Below the pieces are notes generated by a model. It did not search any database. It had not been told where the DNA came from and saw only the letters and a list, made by a program, of their open reading frames with translations. Shown piece by piece: positions 1 through 6,827 of a stretch of DNA of 12,453 nt (positions within the stretch are counted from its first letter, which is position 1; every line of letters begins with the position of its first letter). The DNA is from Treponema sp. (GTDB lineage: Bacteria; Spirochaetota; Spirochaetia; Treponematales; Breznakiellaceae): positions 1 to 12,453 of the forward strand of contig JAIRLK010000387.1 in the NCBI GenBank assembly GCA_031259515.1. Direction: 5' to 3'. Made by a program: the position numbers and the translations under genes.

Positions 1-98
1 CGAATATCCACTTCGTCCGTGTCACTGATAGCGGTAGTACCGGCTACGCCTATGCCACCGCCGACGATGGCGTCGCCCCCGCTTTCTGTATCAAGTAA
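1..98 (+). CDS. C-terminal tail of a DUF6273-like protein (5' end outside window)
   Basis: The frame that starts at position 3 is open from the window edge and ends in TAA at 96-98, giving 31 residues. The tail has Gly, Ser, Thr and Tyr followed by GVAPAFCIK at the very end. Endings of the type V-x-PAF/W-x-I are typical of the DUF6273 and related sulfatase-modifying-factor-like or surface-protein modules that are common in gut bacteria and treponemes. Only the last strand is visible, so the domain call rests on a short motif and the function is unknown. It converges on the HAD phosphatase gene that ends at 193. Confidence 0.5.
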   Translation, partial: NIHFVRVTDSGSTGYAYATADDGVAPAFCIK

Positions 99-140
99 GG
101 CCCGCCCGGCGCCTTAGCGGACAATCTTCAGGAGGCGGGA

Positions 141-169
141 GGCCGCGGACTTGCTCCGCACGTCCGGCC
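141..169. repeat. Imperfect inverted repeat between convergent genes
   Basis: GGCC, a 2-nt bulge (gc) and GGAC at 141-150 pair with GTCCGGCC at 162-169 across an 11-nt loop. An alternative inner stem is GCGGA (145-149) with TCCGC (155-159). It lies in the 94-bp gap between two convergent genes, where a bidirectional terminator or processing hairpin would be expected. Neither strand has a T-run after the stem, so it is not a standard intrinsic terminator. Confidence 0.35.
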
Positions 170-192
170 CCTCGCTCCGGTCCTCCGCCGCC

Positions 193-825
193 CTACCGGT
201 CCAGAAAGGCCGTAAGCTCCCGCAAGTCCCGAATCCTGGGATACGGGAAATCCGGGTTGGCATCCTGTTCATCCAGCAGTATCCCCCTGCCGCCCAGGGC
301 TATGTAGCCTTTCACATACCGGGGGTAATCGTCGATGAACAGGGTCTCGGCAGGGGAAGAGCCCAGGACTTCCAGGGCGCGGTAAAAGGCGGCGGGCAGG
401 GGCTTTCCCTGGTTTCCATTCCAGCGCATGTCGAAAACATGGGTAAAAAGATCAGCTATCGCCAGTTTTTTTAGTATCCGGTCCGAGTGTTCCTTGGGCG
501 AATTGGTCAGAATAGCCTTGGGGACCGGAAGGCGTTCCAGGAAAGGCCGCAGATCCGGGTCTATGGCAAGATCGTTTTCCTCACCTTCGGGATGGACCGC
601 CGCGTAATACCGGTCAATATCCGTCAAACCCTTTTCGTGCATGAGCCATTCCAAGGTGGTGCCGTGCCGGGATATTCCTTCATTCCGTACCCTGCGCGCC
701 TCCTCCAGGGGAAGTTCTAAAAAGCGGCGGACATAATCAAGGATACGCCGCTGGAGCGCATCTTCCATCCCCGAACGTAACGGATACAAGGTGTTGTCCA
801 AATCGAAAAGAATGTACCGAATCAT
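193..825 (-). CDS. HAD-superfamily hydrolase, pyrimidine 5'-nucleotidase (SDT1-like) type
   Basis: Predicted 210-residue cytosolic phosphatase. All four HAD motifs are visible: motif I DLDNTLY with D8 and D10 as nucleophile and acid/base, motif II LTNS at 106-109, the motif III lysine K141 in GKPLPAAF, and motif IV FIDDYPR with D165/D166 for Mg2+ binding. DLDNTLYP near the N-terminus together with a small helical cap at about 15-90 fits the subfamily IA pyrimidine 5'-nucleotidase group (TIGR01993-like), which removes phosphate from UMP/CMP-type nucleotides; the true substrate cannot be read from sequence. I chose the ATG at 825 because the protein then begins MIRYILFDLD, as family members do. 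A TTG at 840 would add five residues. No strong ribosome binding site is seen for either start. The gene is monocistronic and divergent from corA. Confidence 0.85.
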   Translation of the reverse strand: MIRYILFDLDNTLYPLRSGMEDALQRRILDYVRRFLELPLEEARRVRNEGISRHGTTLEWLMHEKGLTDIDRYYAAVHPEGEENDLAIDPDLRPFLERLPVPKAILTNSPKEHSDRILKKLAIADLFTHVFDMRWNGNQGKPLPAAFYRALEVLGSSPAETLFIDDYPRYVKGYIALGGRGILLDEQDANPDFPYPRIRDLRELTAFLDR

Positions 826-873
826 GACACATCTTATCAAATTCGGCCCTGGTATGAATACTCGTCGGTTGAA

Positions 874-912
874 TGGAAAATCTGAAGGGGAAATCTGAAT
901 GGGAAATCGCCG
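874..912. repeat. 13-bp imperfect tandem repeat in the divergent HAD/corA intergenic region
   Basis: Two 13-bp units, TGGAAAATCTGAA (874-886) and GGGGAAATCTGAA (887-899), are followed by a degenerate third unit starting TGGGAAATC (900-908). The repeats fill the middle of the 135-bp gap between the divergent HAD and corA starts. That is where regulator sites or a promoter would lie, but I see no convincing -35/-10 pair around them. Confidence 0.5.
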
Positions 913-960
913 CGCTGATAAACGCTGGCATGGGATAGTTGATTCATGGTACGATAAACT

Positions 961-1932
961 ATGCAGCTATCAATTATCGGGTATGATCCCATAGGTTCCT
1001 GGACCAGAACCGCCGCCGCCGTGGACGAACTTCTCCAATACAGGAATCCGGCGGGAATAACCTGGATAAATGTAGAGGGGACGGATGGCGGCGAAGCCAT
1101 TACCCGGCTGGCCGAGGCGTATAATATCCATCCCTTAACGATAGAAGATATTCAGAACGCCGAACAGCGGCCCAAGGCGGAAGAATTCGATCAGTACCTC
1201 TTTATCTGCCTCAAGGCGATCTCCCAAAAGGATGGGGAACTCGTCTTTGATCATATCAGCCTGGTGATCTTGGAACATACGGTGATCAGTTTTCAGCAGC
1301 TTCCCGGAGATTCCTTTAACAGCATTAGAAAACGGATAATGAACAACGCGGGCAAGATACGAAGACTGGGAACCGACTACCTGTCCTATCTCCTCCTGGA
1401 TTCAGTGGTGGACGAATATTTTCTCGTCCTGGACGCGCTGGGCGACCGCATCGAGAAGTTCGAAGAGCGGGCGGTGGATGAAAACGACTGCGGCTTTATC
1501 CCGGAGCTTCAGAATACAAAGCAGAAACTCCTCCACATGCGCCGGGTTATCTGGCCCCTGCGGGAGAGCCTTTCCCTCCTCCTCAAGATGGATTCTCCCC
1601 TGTTGAGCCGCGACCTTATGCCTTTCTTCAAGGACCTTCAGGAAAACGCGGTCCAGGCTGCGGAAACGGTGGAGACCTACCGGGAACTTATGGCTGGGGT
1701 TATGGAAGTGAATCTTTCGGTAATGTCCAACCGCATGAACAGCGTGATGAAGGTACTCACTATCATTTCTACCCTTTTTATCCCCCTCACCTTTATAGCC
1801 GGGGTTTACGGGATGAATTTTGCCAACATGCCTGAACTGAGCAACCCCTACGCCTACCCGGTTACCTGGGGCGTCATGATAGTCATTGCCCTGGGGATGC
1901 TGTTTTTTTTCAAACGCCGGCATTGGTTTTAA
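961..1932 (+). CDS. corA: CorA-type magnesium/divalent metal cation channel
   Basis: This 323-residue protein belongs to the pentameric inner-membrane CorA Mg2+ channel family and matches Thermotoga maritima CorA along most of its length. The soluble N-terminal domain holds TWINVEG (34-40) and IHPLTIEDI (56-64). A long stalk helix leads into TM1 at about 264-283, the signature YGMNF (GMN 284-286), an acidic loop MPEL, and TM2 at about 302-317 ending in a basic KRRHW tail. N260, M263 and L266 line up with the hydrophobic gate of the Thermotoga channel. The ATG at 961 is fixed from upstream by an in-frame TAA at 955-957. It lacks the roughly 25-30 extra N-terminal residues of Thermotoga CorA. 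No clear ribosome binding site precedes it. Transport of Co2+, Ni2+ or Zn2+ rather than Mg2+ cannot be excluded. It converges on the pyruvate kinase gene with a 44-bp gap. Confidence 0.95.
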   Translation: MQLSIIGYDPIGSWTRTAAAVDELLQYRNPAGITWINVEGTDGGEAITRLAEAYNIHPLTIEDIQNAEQRPKAEEFDQYLFICLKAISQKDGELVFDHISLVILEHTVISFQQLPGDSFNSIRKRIMNNAGKIRRLGTDYLSYLLLDSVVDEYFLVLDALGDRIEKFEERAVDENDCGFIPELQNTKQKLLHMRRVIWPLRESLSLLLKMDSPLLSRDLMPFFKDLQENAVQAAETVETYRELMAGVMEVNLSVMSNRMNSVMKVLTIISTLFIPLTFIAGVYGMNFANMPELSNPYAYPVTWGVMIVIALGMLFFFKRRHWF

Positions 1933-1976
1933 CCCGCTCCGCCGGGCTGTTCCACGGTTGCGCCGCGGATGAATCG

Positions 1977-3827
1977 CTACACCGAACCTTCGTATACGAG
2001 CAGTTGCTTTGCGTCGAGCGTTACGGTCAGGCCCGATTCGAGTTTTTGCGTGGCGCGCCGTATGTGCGTAAGCCACACGAGACGGGGGTTAATCTGCAGC
2101 AGCCGCTCCTCGCTGATCTCGGACACGCTTTCGCAGATGACGCCGCTTACAATGCGGATGATGGGCGTATAATCATCGGTGAGGACGCGGCACACCAGGA
2201 TCTCCCCGCCGAGCATCCCTATCAGGTCCCGCGCTTCATGCGGCGTTGCCGCGTGGATGACGCGCCCGGTTACGCGGGGTTGTCCGCCCCAGCCGCCCGA
2301 ACTTGCGCGTGCGAGTATCGATCCTATAATGATGACCCGCGCCGTGTTGACTGAATGGGGACTCTTGAGCGGCAGGCCCGCCACCAGCACAATTTTATCC
2401 GATATACCCGCCGCGCCGGTTTCGGTTGCCGCCTTTATCGCGTTTTGTACCATGCTCCAGGATTCATCCACCCGCTCGGTGTGCCGCGGGCTGACGCCCC
2501 AGTACAGCAGCATGACACGTTCGGCGTGTTCGCTGGGCGTTACCGCGAGTACGGGCTGGACGGGACGGAACACGCTGAGTATGCGGGCGGTGTTCCCGGT
2601 AAGGGTGGGCGTTACGATTGCCTTGGCCTGTACCGCCGCCGCCGTTTCTACCCCGGAACGCGACATGATAAGGCTGACATTTTCTGAAGCGTTATGCGCG
2701 TCGGCATGACATTCGCCGCGAAAGCCGCTCATCCGCCGTTGAAACTCCGGGGACTGTTCAACCGTCAGCGCGATTTTCGCCATTGTTTTTACGGCCTCGA
2801 CCGGATATGCGCCGTTTGCCGTTTCCCCCGAAAGCATCACCGCGTCCGTTCCGTCAAAAATAGCGTTGGCCACGTCGGTAAGCTCGGCGCGGGTGGGGCG
2901 CGGGTTGACAATCATCGAATCCAGCATCTGGGTAGCCGTGATGACGGGCTTTCCGGAACGCCGACATATTTCGATAATGTGTTTTTGCGCGAGCGGAATA
3001 CGCTCCCCGGGAAGCTGTACGCCGAGGTCGCCCCGCGCCACCATAACGCCGTCAGCAAGCCGCGCGATTTCTTTTATGTTTTCAAGCCCCTCGCCGCTTT
3101 CGATCTTCGCGATAATCTTTATGCCAAAATTGGCCTTTTTTTCAGGCAAAGCCGGGGGAAGCCCGTCCGGAGCGGCAAGCGATTCGATGTATTTTTTTAT
3201 TTCGGTTATTTCCCGAGCATAACTTAAAAAACTCGCCGCGATGAAATCAAAATCCATTTCCACCCCGAACAGAATATCTTTTTTGTCCTGGCCGCTCATG
3301 ATGGGAAGCCCCGCGTGTACCCCGATGAGATTCACGTTTTTCCTGCTGCCGATGACCGCCGTGTTGTTGGCGCTGCAACGTATCACCTCGCCGTCAACGC
3401 CGCGTACTTCGAGTTCAAGCAGCCCGTCCGCAATCAGGATACGGTGGCCTTTCATAAGTTTCCGCGCCGCGTCCTTCCACGAAAGAGAAAGGCGCCAACG
3501 CCCTGTTTTGCCGGACGCCTCGGTAAAACAATCGTCCGTTGACACATCCACCGCGTCCCCTTTGTTTATGGTTACCTTCCCGTCGTCTTTCACCAGACCG
3601 GTGCGGATTTCGGGGCCTTTGGTGTCCAAAAGCAACGCGACCGGGATGCCCAATTCTTTTGAAACGCGCCGTACGCGCTCCGCCTGTTCCCGGTGTTCCT
3701 CGTGGCTGCCGTGGGAAAAATTAAAACGCGCCACATTCATACCGGCAAGAATAAGGTTCCGTACAACGGCGTCGTCCGAGCTGGCCGGTCCCATTGAACA
3801 GACGATCCTAGTTTTTCGTTCAAGCAT
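1977..3827 (-). CDS. pyk: Pyruvate kinase with degenerate C-terminal PEP-utiliser-like domain
   Basis: Converts phosphoenolpyruvate and ADP to pyruvate and ATP, the last step of glycolysis, in the cytosol. From the ATG at 3827 it is 616 residues, against about 470 for a plain enzyme. Landmarks are NFSHG (36-40), DTKGPEIRTG (68-77), IIAKIESGEG (238-247, catalytic K241), MVARGDLGVQ (262-271) and ATQMLDSM (298-305), followed by GTDAVMLSGETANGAYP. T69 and E73 match the Thr113/Glu117 pair (rabbit numbering) of K+-dependent pyruvate kinases. About 20 extra residues (217-236) precede the catalytic Lys strand. Residues about 512-616 resemble the mobile PEP-utiliser domain of Bacillus-type enzymes (GGEILV at 540-545, VTLDAKQLLVYEG near the end) but lack the TSHAA histidine motif. 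An upstream TTG at 3887 would add 20 unconserved residues, so I rejected it. Codon choice looks somewhat more AT-tolerant than the neighbours by eye. Confidence 0.95.
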   Translation of the reverse strand: MLERKTRIVCSMGPASSDDAVVRNLILAGMNVARFNFSHGSHEEHREQAERVRRVSKELGIPVALLLDTKGPEIRTGLVKDDGKVTINKGDAVDVSTDDCFTEASGKTGRWRLSLSWKDAARKLMKGHRILIADGLLELEVRGVDGEVIRCSANNTAVIGSRKNVNLIGVHAGLPIMSGQDKKDILFGVEMDFDFIAASFLSYAREITEIKKYIESLAAPDGLPPALPEKKANFGIKIIAKIESGEGLENIKEIARLADGVMVARGDLGVQLPGERIPLAQKHIIEICRRSGKPVITATQMLDSMIVNPRPTRAELTDVANAIFDGTDAVMLSGETANGAYPVEAVKTMAKIALTVEQSPEFQRRMSGFRGECHADAHNASENVSLIMSRSGVETAAAVQAKAIVTPTLTGNTARILSVFRPVQPVLAVTPSEHAERVMLLYWGVSPRHTERVDESWSMVQNAIKAATETGAAGISDKIVLVAGLPLKSPHSVNTARVIIIGSILARASSGGWGGQPRVTGRVIHAATPHEARDLIGMLGGEILVCRVLTDDYTPIIRIVSGVICESVSEISEERLLQINPRLVWLTHIRRATQKLESGLTVTLDAKQLLVYEGSV

Positions 3828-3936
3828 GATGCTACTCTGCGTATATTTCGGCTCCACGTCAAGCCTGTGGCGTACCGGCTTGTACAAATTGTGTGATTAT
3901 GCAAAGCTGACAGGAGCCTGCGGGACGGGTATTTTT

Positions 3937-3970
3937 TGCGGCGCTCAAAGACGATAGTCTTAGCGGCGCA
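3937..3970. promoter_or_regulatory. Extended hairpin/inverted repeat in the divergent pyk-tsaC region
   Basis: TGCGGCGCT (3937-3945) pairs with AGCGGCGCA (3962-3970) with one G-G mismatch. Inside it, AAGAC (3948-3952) pairs perfectly with GTCTT (3957-3961) around a GATA loop, leaving only a 2-nt bulge. It ends 18 bp before the tsaC start and about 110 bp before the pyk start. Neither strand has a T-run after the stem, so it does not look like an intrinsic terminator. An operator, or a 5'-UTR structure in the pyk transcript, is possible. Confidence 0.5.
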
Positions 3971-3978
3971 GAAATCAA
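3951..3978 (-). promoter_or_regulatory. Weak candidate promoter for pyk
   Basis: On the minus strand TTGATT (3978-3973) is followed after 16 nt by TATCGT (3956-3951), a 4/6 and 4/6 match to the sigma70 consensus. The -10 hexamer would fall inside the extended inverted repeat, which would then be placed as a classical operator. The match is modest and could be chance. Confidence 0.25.
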
Positions 3979-3988
3979 AAATCAACCC

Positions 3989-5044
3989 ATGCGCCAGGCT
4001 GTTCGTGAAATGAAGCTGTTTTCTACCTACGCCGATAAAATCCGGGCCGCCGCCGAAGCGCTCCGGGCTGGGTTGTTGGTGGCCTTTCCTACGGAAACCG
4101 TCTACGGTTTGGGGGCGGATTGCTTTAATCCCGCGGCCCTGGCACGGGTTTTCGAGGTCAAGGGCCGTCCCCGGTTCGATCCCCTCATTGTCCATATCGC
4201 GGAACCGGATGCCGTGGATAGGGCGGCGGATGTCTCCCTTCTGGACAGCCAGGGGCGGCGGCGTCTGGCCCTCCTGATCCGGCGGTTCTGGCCCGGGCCG
4301 CTCACCCTTATCCTGCCTAAACAAGATGCGGTCCCGGACCTTGCCTCCAGCGGCCTCCCAACCATAGCCGTCCGCCTTCCCGCTCATCCTGTTGCGCGGA
4401 ACCTGATCCGCCTTTCCACCGGAGCGGTCGCCGCTCCCAGCGCCAATCCCTTCGGCTACCTGTCCCCTACCTGTGCAGAGCATGTCCGGGACCAGTTAGG
4501 GGATAGGGTGGACTACATCCTGGACGGCGGCCCCTGTCTGGTTGGGGTGGAATCCACTATTCTCGACCTCTGCGCTGGGGAACCCCGTATCCTCCGTCCA
4601 GGCGGCGTTTCCCGAGAAGAGCTGGAAGCCCTCATCGGGCCGGTGTCCGTTTCCGCGGCATCCGGCGCGGAAGCCTCCGGCGCTCCCCGCGCTCCCGGAC
4701 AGCTCAAAAGCCACTACGCCCCCCGGACCGCCCTTTCCGTCCACCCCCGGGACGAGATGATCGCCCTGCCCTGCGAAACCGGGGAGGCCCGCCTTTTCTT
4801 TGAGGCCGCCTCCAGAGACATCTGGCTGGGGACCTTGGCCTGCCGTTCCCTGGTTCCGGAAAGCTGGACGCCGGTCCTTTCAAAACGCGGGAACCTTGCC
4901 GAAGCGGCGGCCCGGCTCTTTGAACTGCTGCACTTCCTTGACGGCCTGGGAGCTTCCCGTATCCGGGCGGAACTGGTTCCAAACCGGGGCTTGGGGCCGG
5001 CCATCAATGACCGGCTTATCCGCGCCGCGGAGAAAGATGGATAA
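3989..5044 (+). CDS. tsaC: Threonylcarbamoyl-AMP synthase, long Sua5/YwlC type
   Basis: Makes L-threonylcarbamoyladenylate from threonine, bicarbonate and ATP, the first step of the t6A37 modification of ANN-decoding tRNAs. The 351-residue protein has the YrdC catalytic domain: PTETVYGLG (34-42), KGRP (58-61), WPGPLTLIL, AAPSAN (148-153) and GVESTI (186-191). The linker APGQLKSHYAP (235-245) and a C-terminal Sua5 domain ending GLGPAINDRLIRAA follow. The length, compared with about 190 for TsaC alone, marks it as the two-domain form. An Ala/Gly/Ser-rich stretch at 222-234 precedes the linker. The ATG at 3989 and one at 4010 (start MKLFSTYADK) are both possible and neither has a clear ribosome binding site; the shorter form would be 344 residues. 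The gene is divergent from pyk and converges on guaA with 50 bp between. Confidence 0.94.
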   Translation: MRQAVREMKLFSTYADKIRAAAEALRAGLLVAFPTETVYGLGADCFNPAALARVFEVKGRPRFDPLIVHIAEPDAVDRAADVSLLDSQGRRRLALLIRRFWPGPLTLILPKQDAVPDLASSGLPTIAVRLPAHPVARNLIRLSTGAVAAPSANPFGYLSPTCAEHVRDQLGDRVDYILDGGPCLVGVESTILDLCAGEPRILRPGGVSREELEALIGPVSVSAASGAEASGAPRAPGQLKSHYAPRTALSVHPRDEMIALPCETGEARLFFEAASRDIWLGTLACRSLVPESWTPVLSKRGNLAEAAARLFELLHFLDGLGASRIRAELVPNRGLGPAINDRLIRAAEKDG

Positions 5045-5094
5045 TTTTACTTTGTAAACTGCGCGCTAGAGGACTTCCCCCCCGAACCCACCGC

Positions 5095-6813
5095 TTACTC
5101 CCATTCGATGGTGGCCGGGGGCTTCGACGAAATATCGTAGGTAACCCGCCCTATCTCCTTGATGGTATTGGTGATGAGCGTGGAAATTTCCAGCAGATCC
5201 TTCAGGGGAAAGGGGTAAACATCGGCGGTCATGCCATCGGCGCTGGCAACGGCCCGCAGGGACAAGACCCAGCCGTACGTGCGGAGGTCCCCGGCAACGC
5301 CCACAGAGCGGATGGGGAGGAGTACCGCAAAGGCCTGCCATATCTCATCGTAGAGACTGGATCCCTGTTTATACGCCCCTTCCCGGTCTATGGCCGGCGC
5401 GGCGCGTTTCTTCAGTTCTTCTATAAAAATCGCGTCGGCTTCCCGGAGGATGCCGCACTTTTCTTTGGTTACTTCCCCCAGGATACGGACCGCCAGGCCG
5501 GGCCCAGGGAAGGGATGGCGGCGCACTATCTCCTCATCGACACCCAGGACGCGGCCCAGGCGGCGGACCTCGTCCTTGTAGAGCCGGTCCAGGGGTTCGA
5601 TGATGCGGCCCGCCCTGCGCTTGGCATCCACCAGCGGGCTTCCCACATTGTGATGGCTCTTGATAAGGCGGGCCTTCTTACCTACTCCCTTGCCGCTTTC
5701 GATGAGATCGGTATACAGGGTACCCTGGGCAAGGAAGCAAGAATCCGGCAGACCAAGGCGGGACACTTCCCGTTCCTGGATCGTGATGAAGAGGTCCCCG
5801 ATAACCGTGCGTTTTGCCTCTGGCTCGGTGAGGCCCTTGAGGGCGGAAAGGAATTCCTCCTCACAACGGACGATGTGGAGATGACGGGCCCCCAGGCGTT
5901 CCAGACTGGCCGCGACGATCCGGGTCTCGTCCTTCCGCATCAGGCCCGTGTCCAGGTACATAAGGTGGACCTGGGCGCTTTTCAGGGCCGTGAGGAGCAG
6001 GGCTGCGGCCACCGTGGAATCAACACCCCCGGAGATCAAGAGGAGCACCGGGTTGTCCCCTACCCGGGCCGGAAGGGATGCCCGAATCTCCTCGACGTAC
6101 TGTTCCATGGACCAGCCTCGGGTACAGCCGCAGACGCCGAACACAAAAGCCGCCAGCGCCTCGTTTCCCCGCTCGCAGTGGGTGGCTTCCGGGTGGAACT
6201 GCACGCCGAACCAGGGCCGCTCTTCGTGAAGGACCGCGGCGGGAAAGCCCGTAAGACTGGTCCCGTATTCCCGGAAGCCCGGCGCAAGACGGGTCAGCGT
6301 GTCCCCGTGGCTCATCCAGGCGGTAACGGTCCGTTCCCCGCTGTCCTCCGCCAGAGCGTTTCCGGCGATTATATCCGCCAGGGGAATCGCCGGGTCAAAG
6401 GCGGCGAGGAACCGCAGGGCCGCCTCCCGGTTGGGAAAGCAGTCCGCCTTGCCGGGCATTCTAACCCGGACTCCCACCCCGCCGTACTCCCGCTCCGGCA
6501 GGGGCTCCACGCAGCCTCCGAGATCGTGGGTCATACGCTGAAGGCCGTAGCAGATCCCCAGGAGGGGAAGCCCCGATTCATAGATCCGCCGGTCGGGGAC
6601 CGGACCTTGAGGGGTGTAGACCGATTCGGGGGAACCGGAAAGGATGACGCCCCTCAATCTGTGCGTACCGGCCCCGGAAGCCTCCGCCGGGAAAACGCCC
6701 TCCAGGGAACGGTCACCGGGGATGATCTCGGCATAGACCCCCAAGTCCCGGACGCGCCGGCCTATGAGCTGGGTCGTCTGGCTCCCAAAGTCCAGTATCA
6801 ATATTTTATCCAT
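5095..6813 (-). CDS. guaA: GMP synthase (glutamine-hydrolysing)
   Basis: Aminates XMP to GMP using glutamine and ATP. Of the 572 residues, 1 to about 230 form the class I glutamine amidotransferase: C88 in GICYG is the nucleophile, and H207/E209 in GVQFHPE complete the triad. Next comes the ATP pyrophosphatase domain with the PP-loop SGGVDS (261-266), SHHNVG and HPFPGPGLAVRILGEV. The C-terminal dimerisation domain ends with the family-typical PPATIEWE. The protein is about 50 residues longer than most GuaA (about 520). The extra parts are a segment at roughly 139-163 before WMSHGD and about 15 residues at 470-487 (APAIDREGAY and following). The start ATG at 6813 gives MDKILILDFGSQ, as expected. 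It lies 14 nt after purA and is almost certainly co-transcribed from the purA promoter; only a weak AGG precedes its start. Confidence 0.96.
   Translation of the reverse strand: MDKILILDFGSQTTQLIGRRVRDLGVYAEIIPGDRSLEGVFPAEASGAGTHRLRGVILSGSPESVYTPQGPVPDRRIYESGLPLLGICYGLQRMTHDLGGCVEPLPEREYGGVGVRVRMPGKADCFPNREAALRFLAAFDPAIPLADIIAGNALAEDSGERTVTAWMSHGDTLTRLAPGFREYGTSLTGFPAAVLHEERPWFGVQFHPEATHCERGNEALAAFVFGVCGCTRGWSMEQYVEEIRASLPARVGDNPVLLLISGGVDSTVAAALLLTALKSAQVHLMYLDTGLMRKDETRIVAASLERLGARHLHIVRCEEEFLSALKGLTEPEAKRTVIGDLFITIQEREVSRLGLPDSCFLAQGTLYTDLIESGKGVGKKARLIKSHHNVGSPLVDAKRRAGRIIEPLDRLYKDEVRRLGRVLGVDEEIVRRHPFPGPGLAVRILGEVTKEKCGILREADAIFIEELKKRAAPAIDREGAYKQGSSLYDEIWQAFAVLLPIRSVGVAGDLRTYGWVLSLRAVASADGMTADVYPFPLKDLLEISTLITNTIKEIGRVTYDISSKPPATIEWE
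6362..6393. repeat. Perfect 9-bp inverted repeat within the extra segment of guaA
   Basis: CCGGCGATT (6362-6370) and AATCGCCGG (6385-6393) are perfect inverted arms around a 14-nt loop. The repeat encodes about residues 141-151 of GuaA, inside the segment that most GuaA proteins lack. Arms of this size are expected about once by chance in a window this long, so the coincidence with the insert is the only reason to list it. Confidence 0.35.
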
Positions 6814-6827
6814 AAAAACGCGCCTGT

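Noticed and set aside
1933..1976. Possible terminator between convergent corA and pyk
   Set aside because: Only a 4-bp CCCG/CGGG stem is visible and no T-run follows, so nothing could be supported.
1402..2076. Open frame on the - strand opposite corA (224 codons)
   Set aside because: Antisense to the conserved CorA C-terminus and overlapping the pyk end; translation is His/Arg-rich with no recognisable fold.
3121..3142. GCCAA/TTGGC hairpin followed by a T-run on the + strand
   Set aside because: It is antisense within pyk coding sequence, the stem is only 4-5 bp with a tiny loop, and no + strand gene ends there.
3828..3887. Upstream TTG start adding 20 residues to pyruvate kinase
   Set aside because: The extra residues are not seen in the family, and the ATG at 3827 starts right before the conserved TRIVCSMGPAS.
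3241..3957. Open frame on the + strand opposite the pyk N-terminus (238 codons)
   Set aside because: Serine/arginine-rich antisense translation with no domain features; pyk motifs occupy the other strand.
5045..5094. Possible terminator between convergent tsaC and guaA
   Set aside because: Only a weak TTTAC-ttt-GTAAA hairpin and a C7 run are present; no GC stem with a T-run on either strand.
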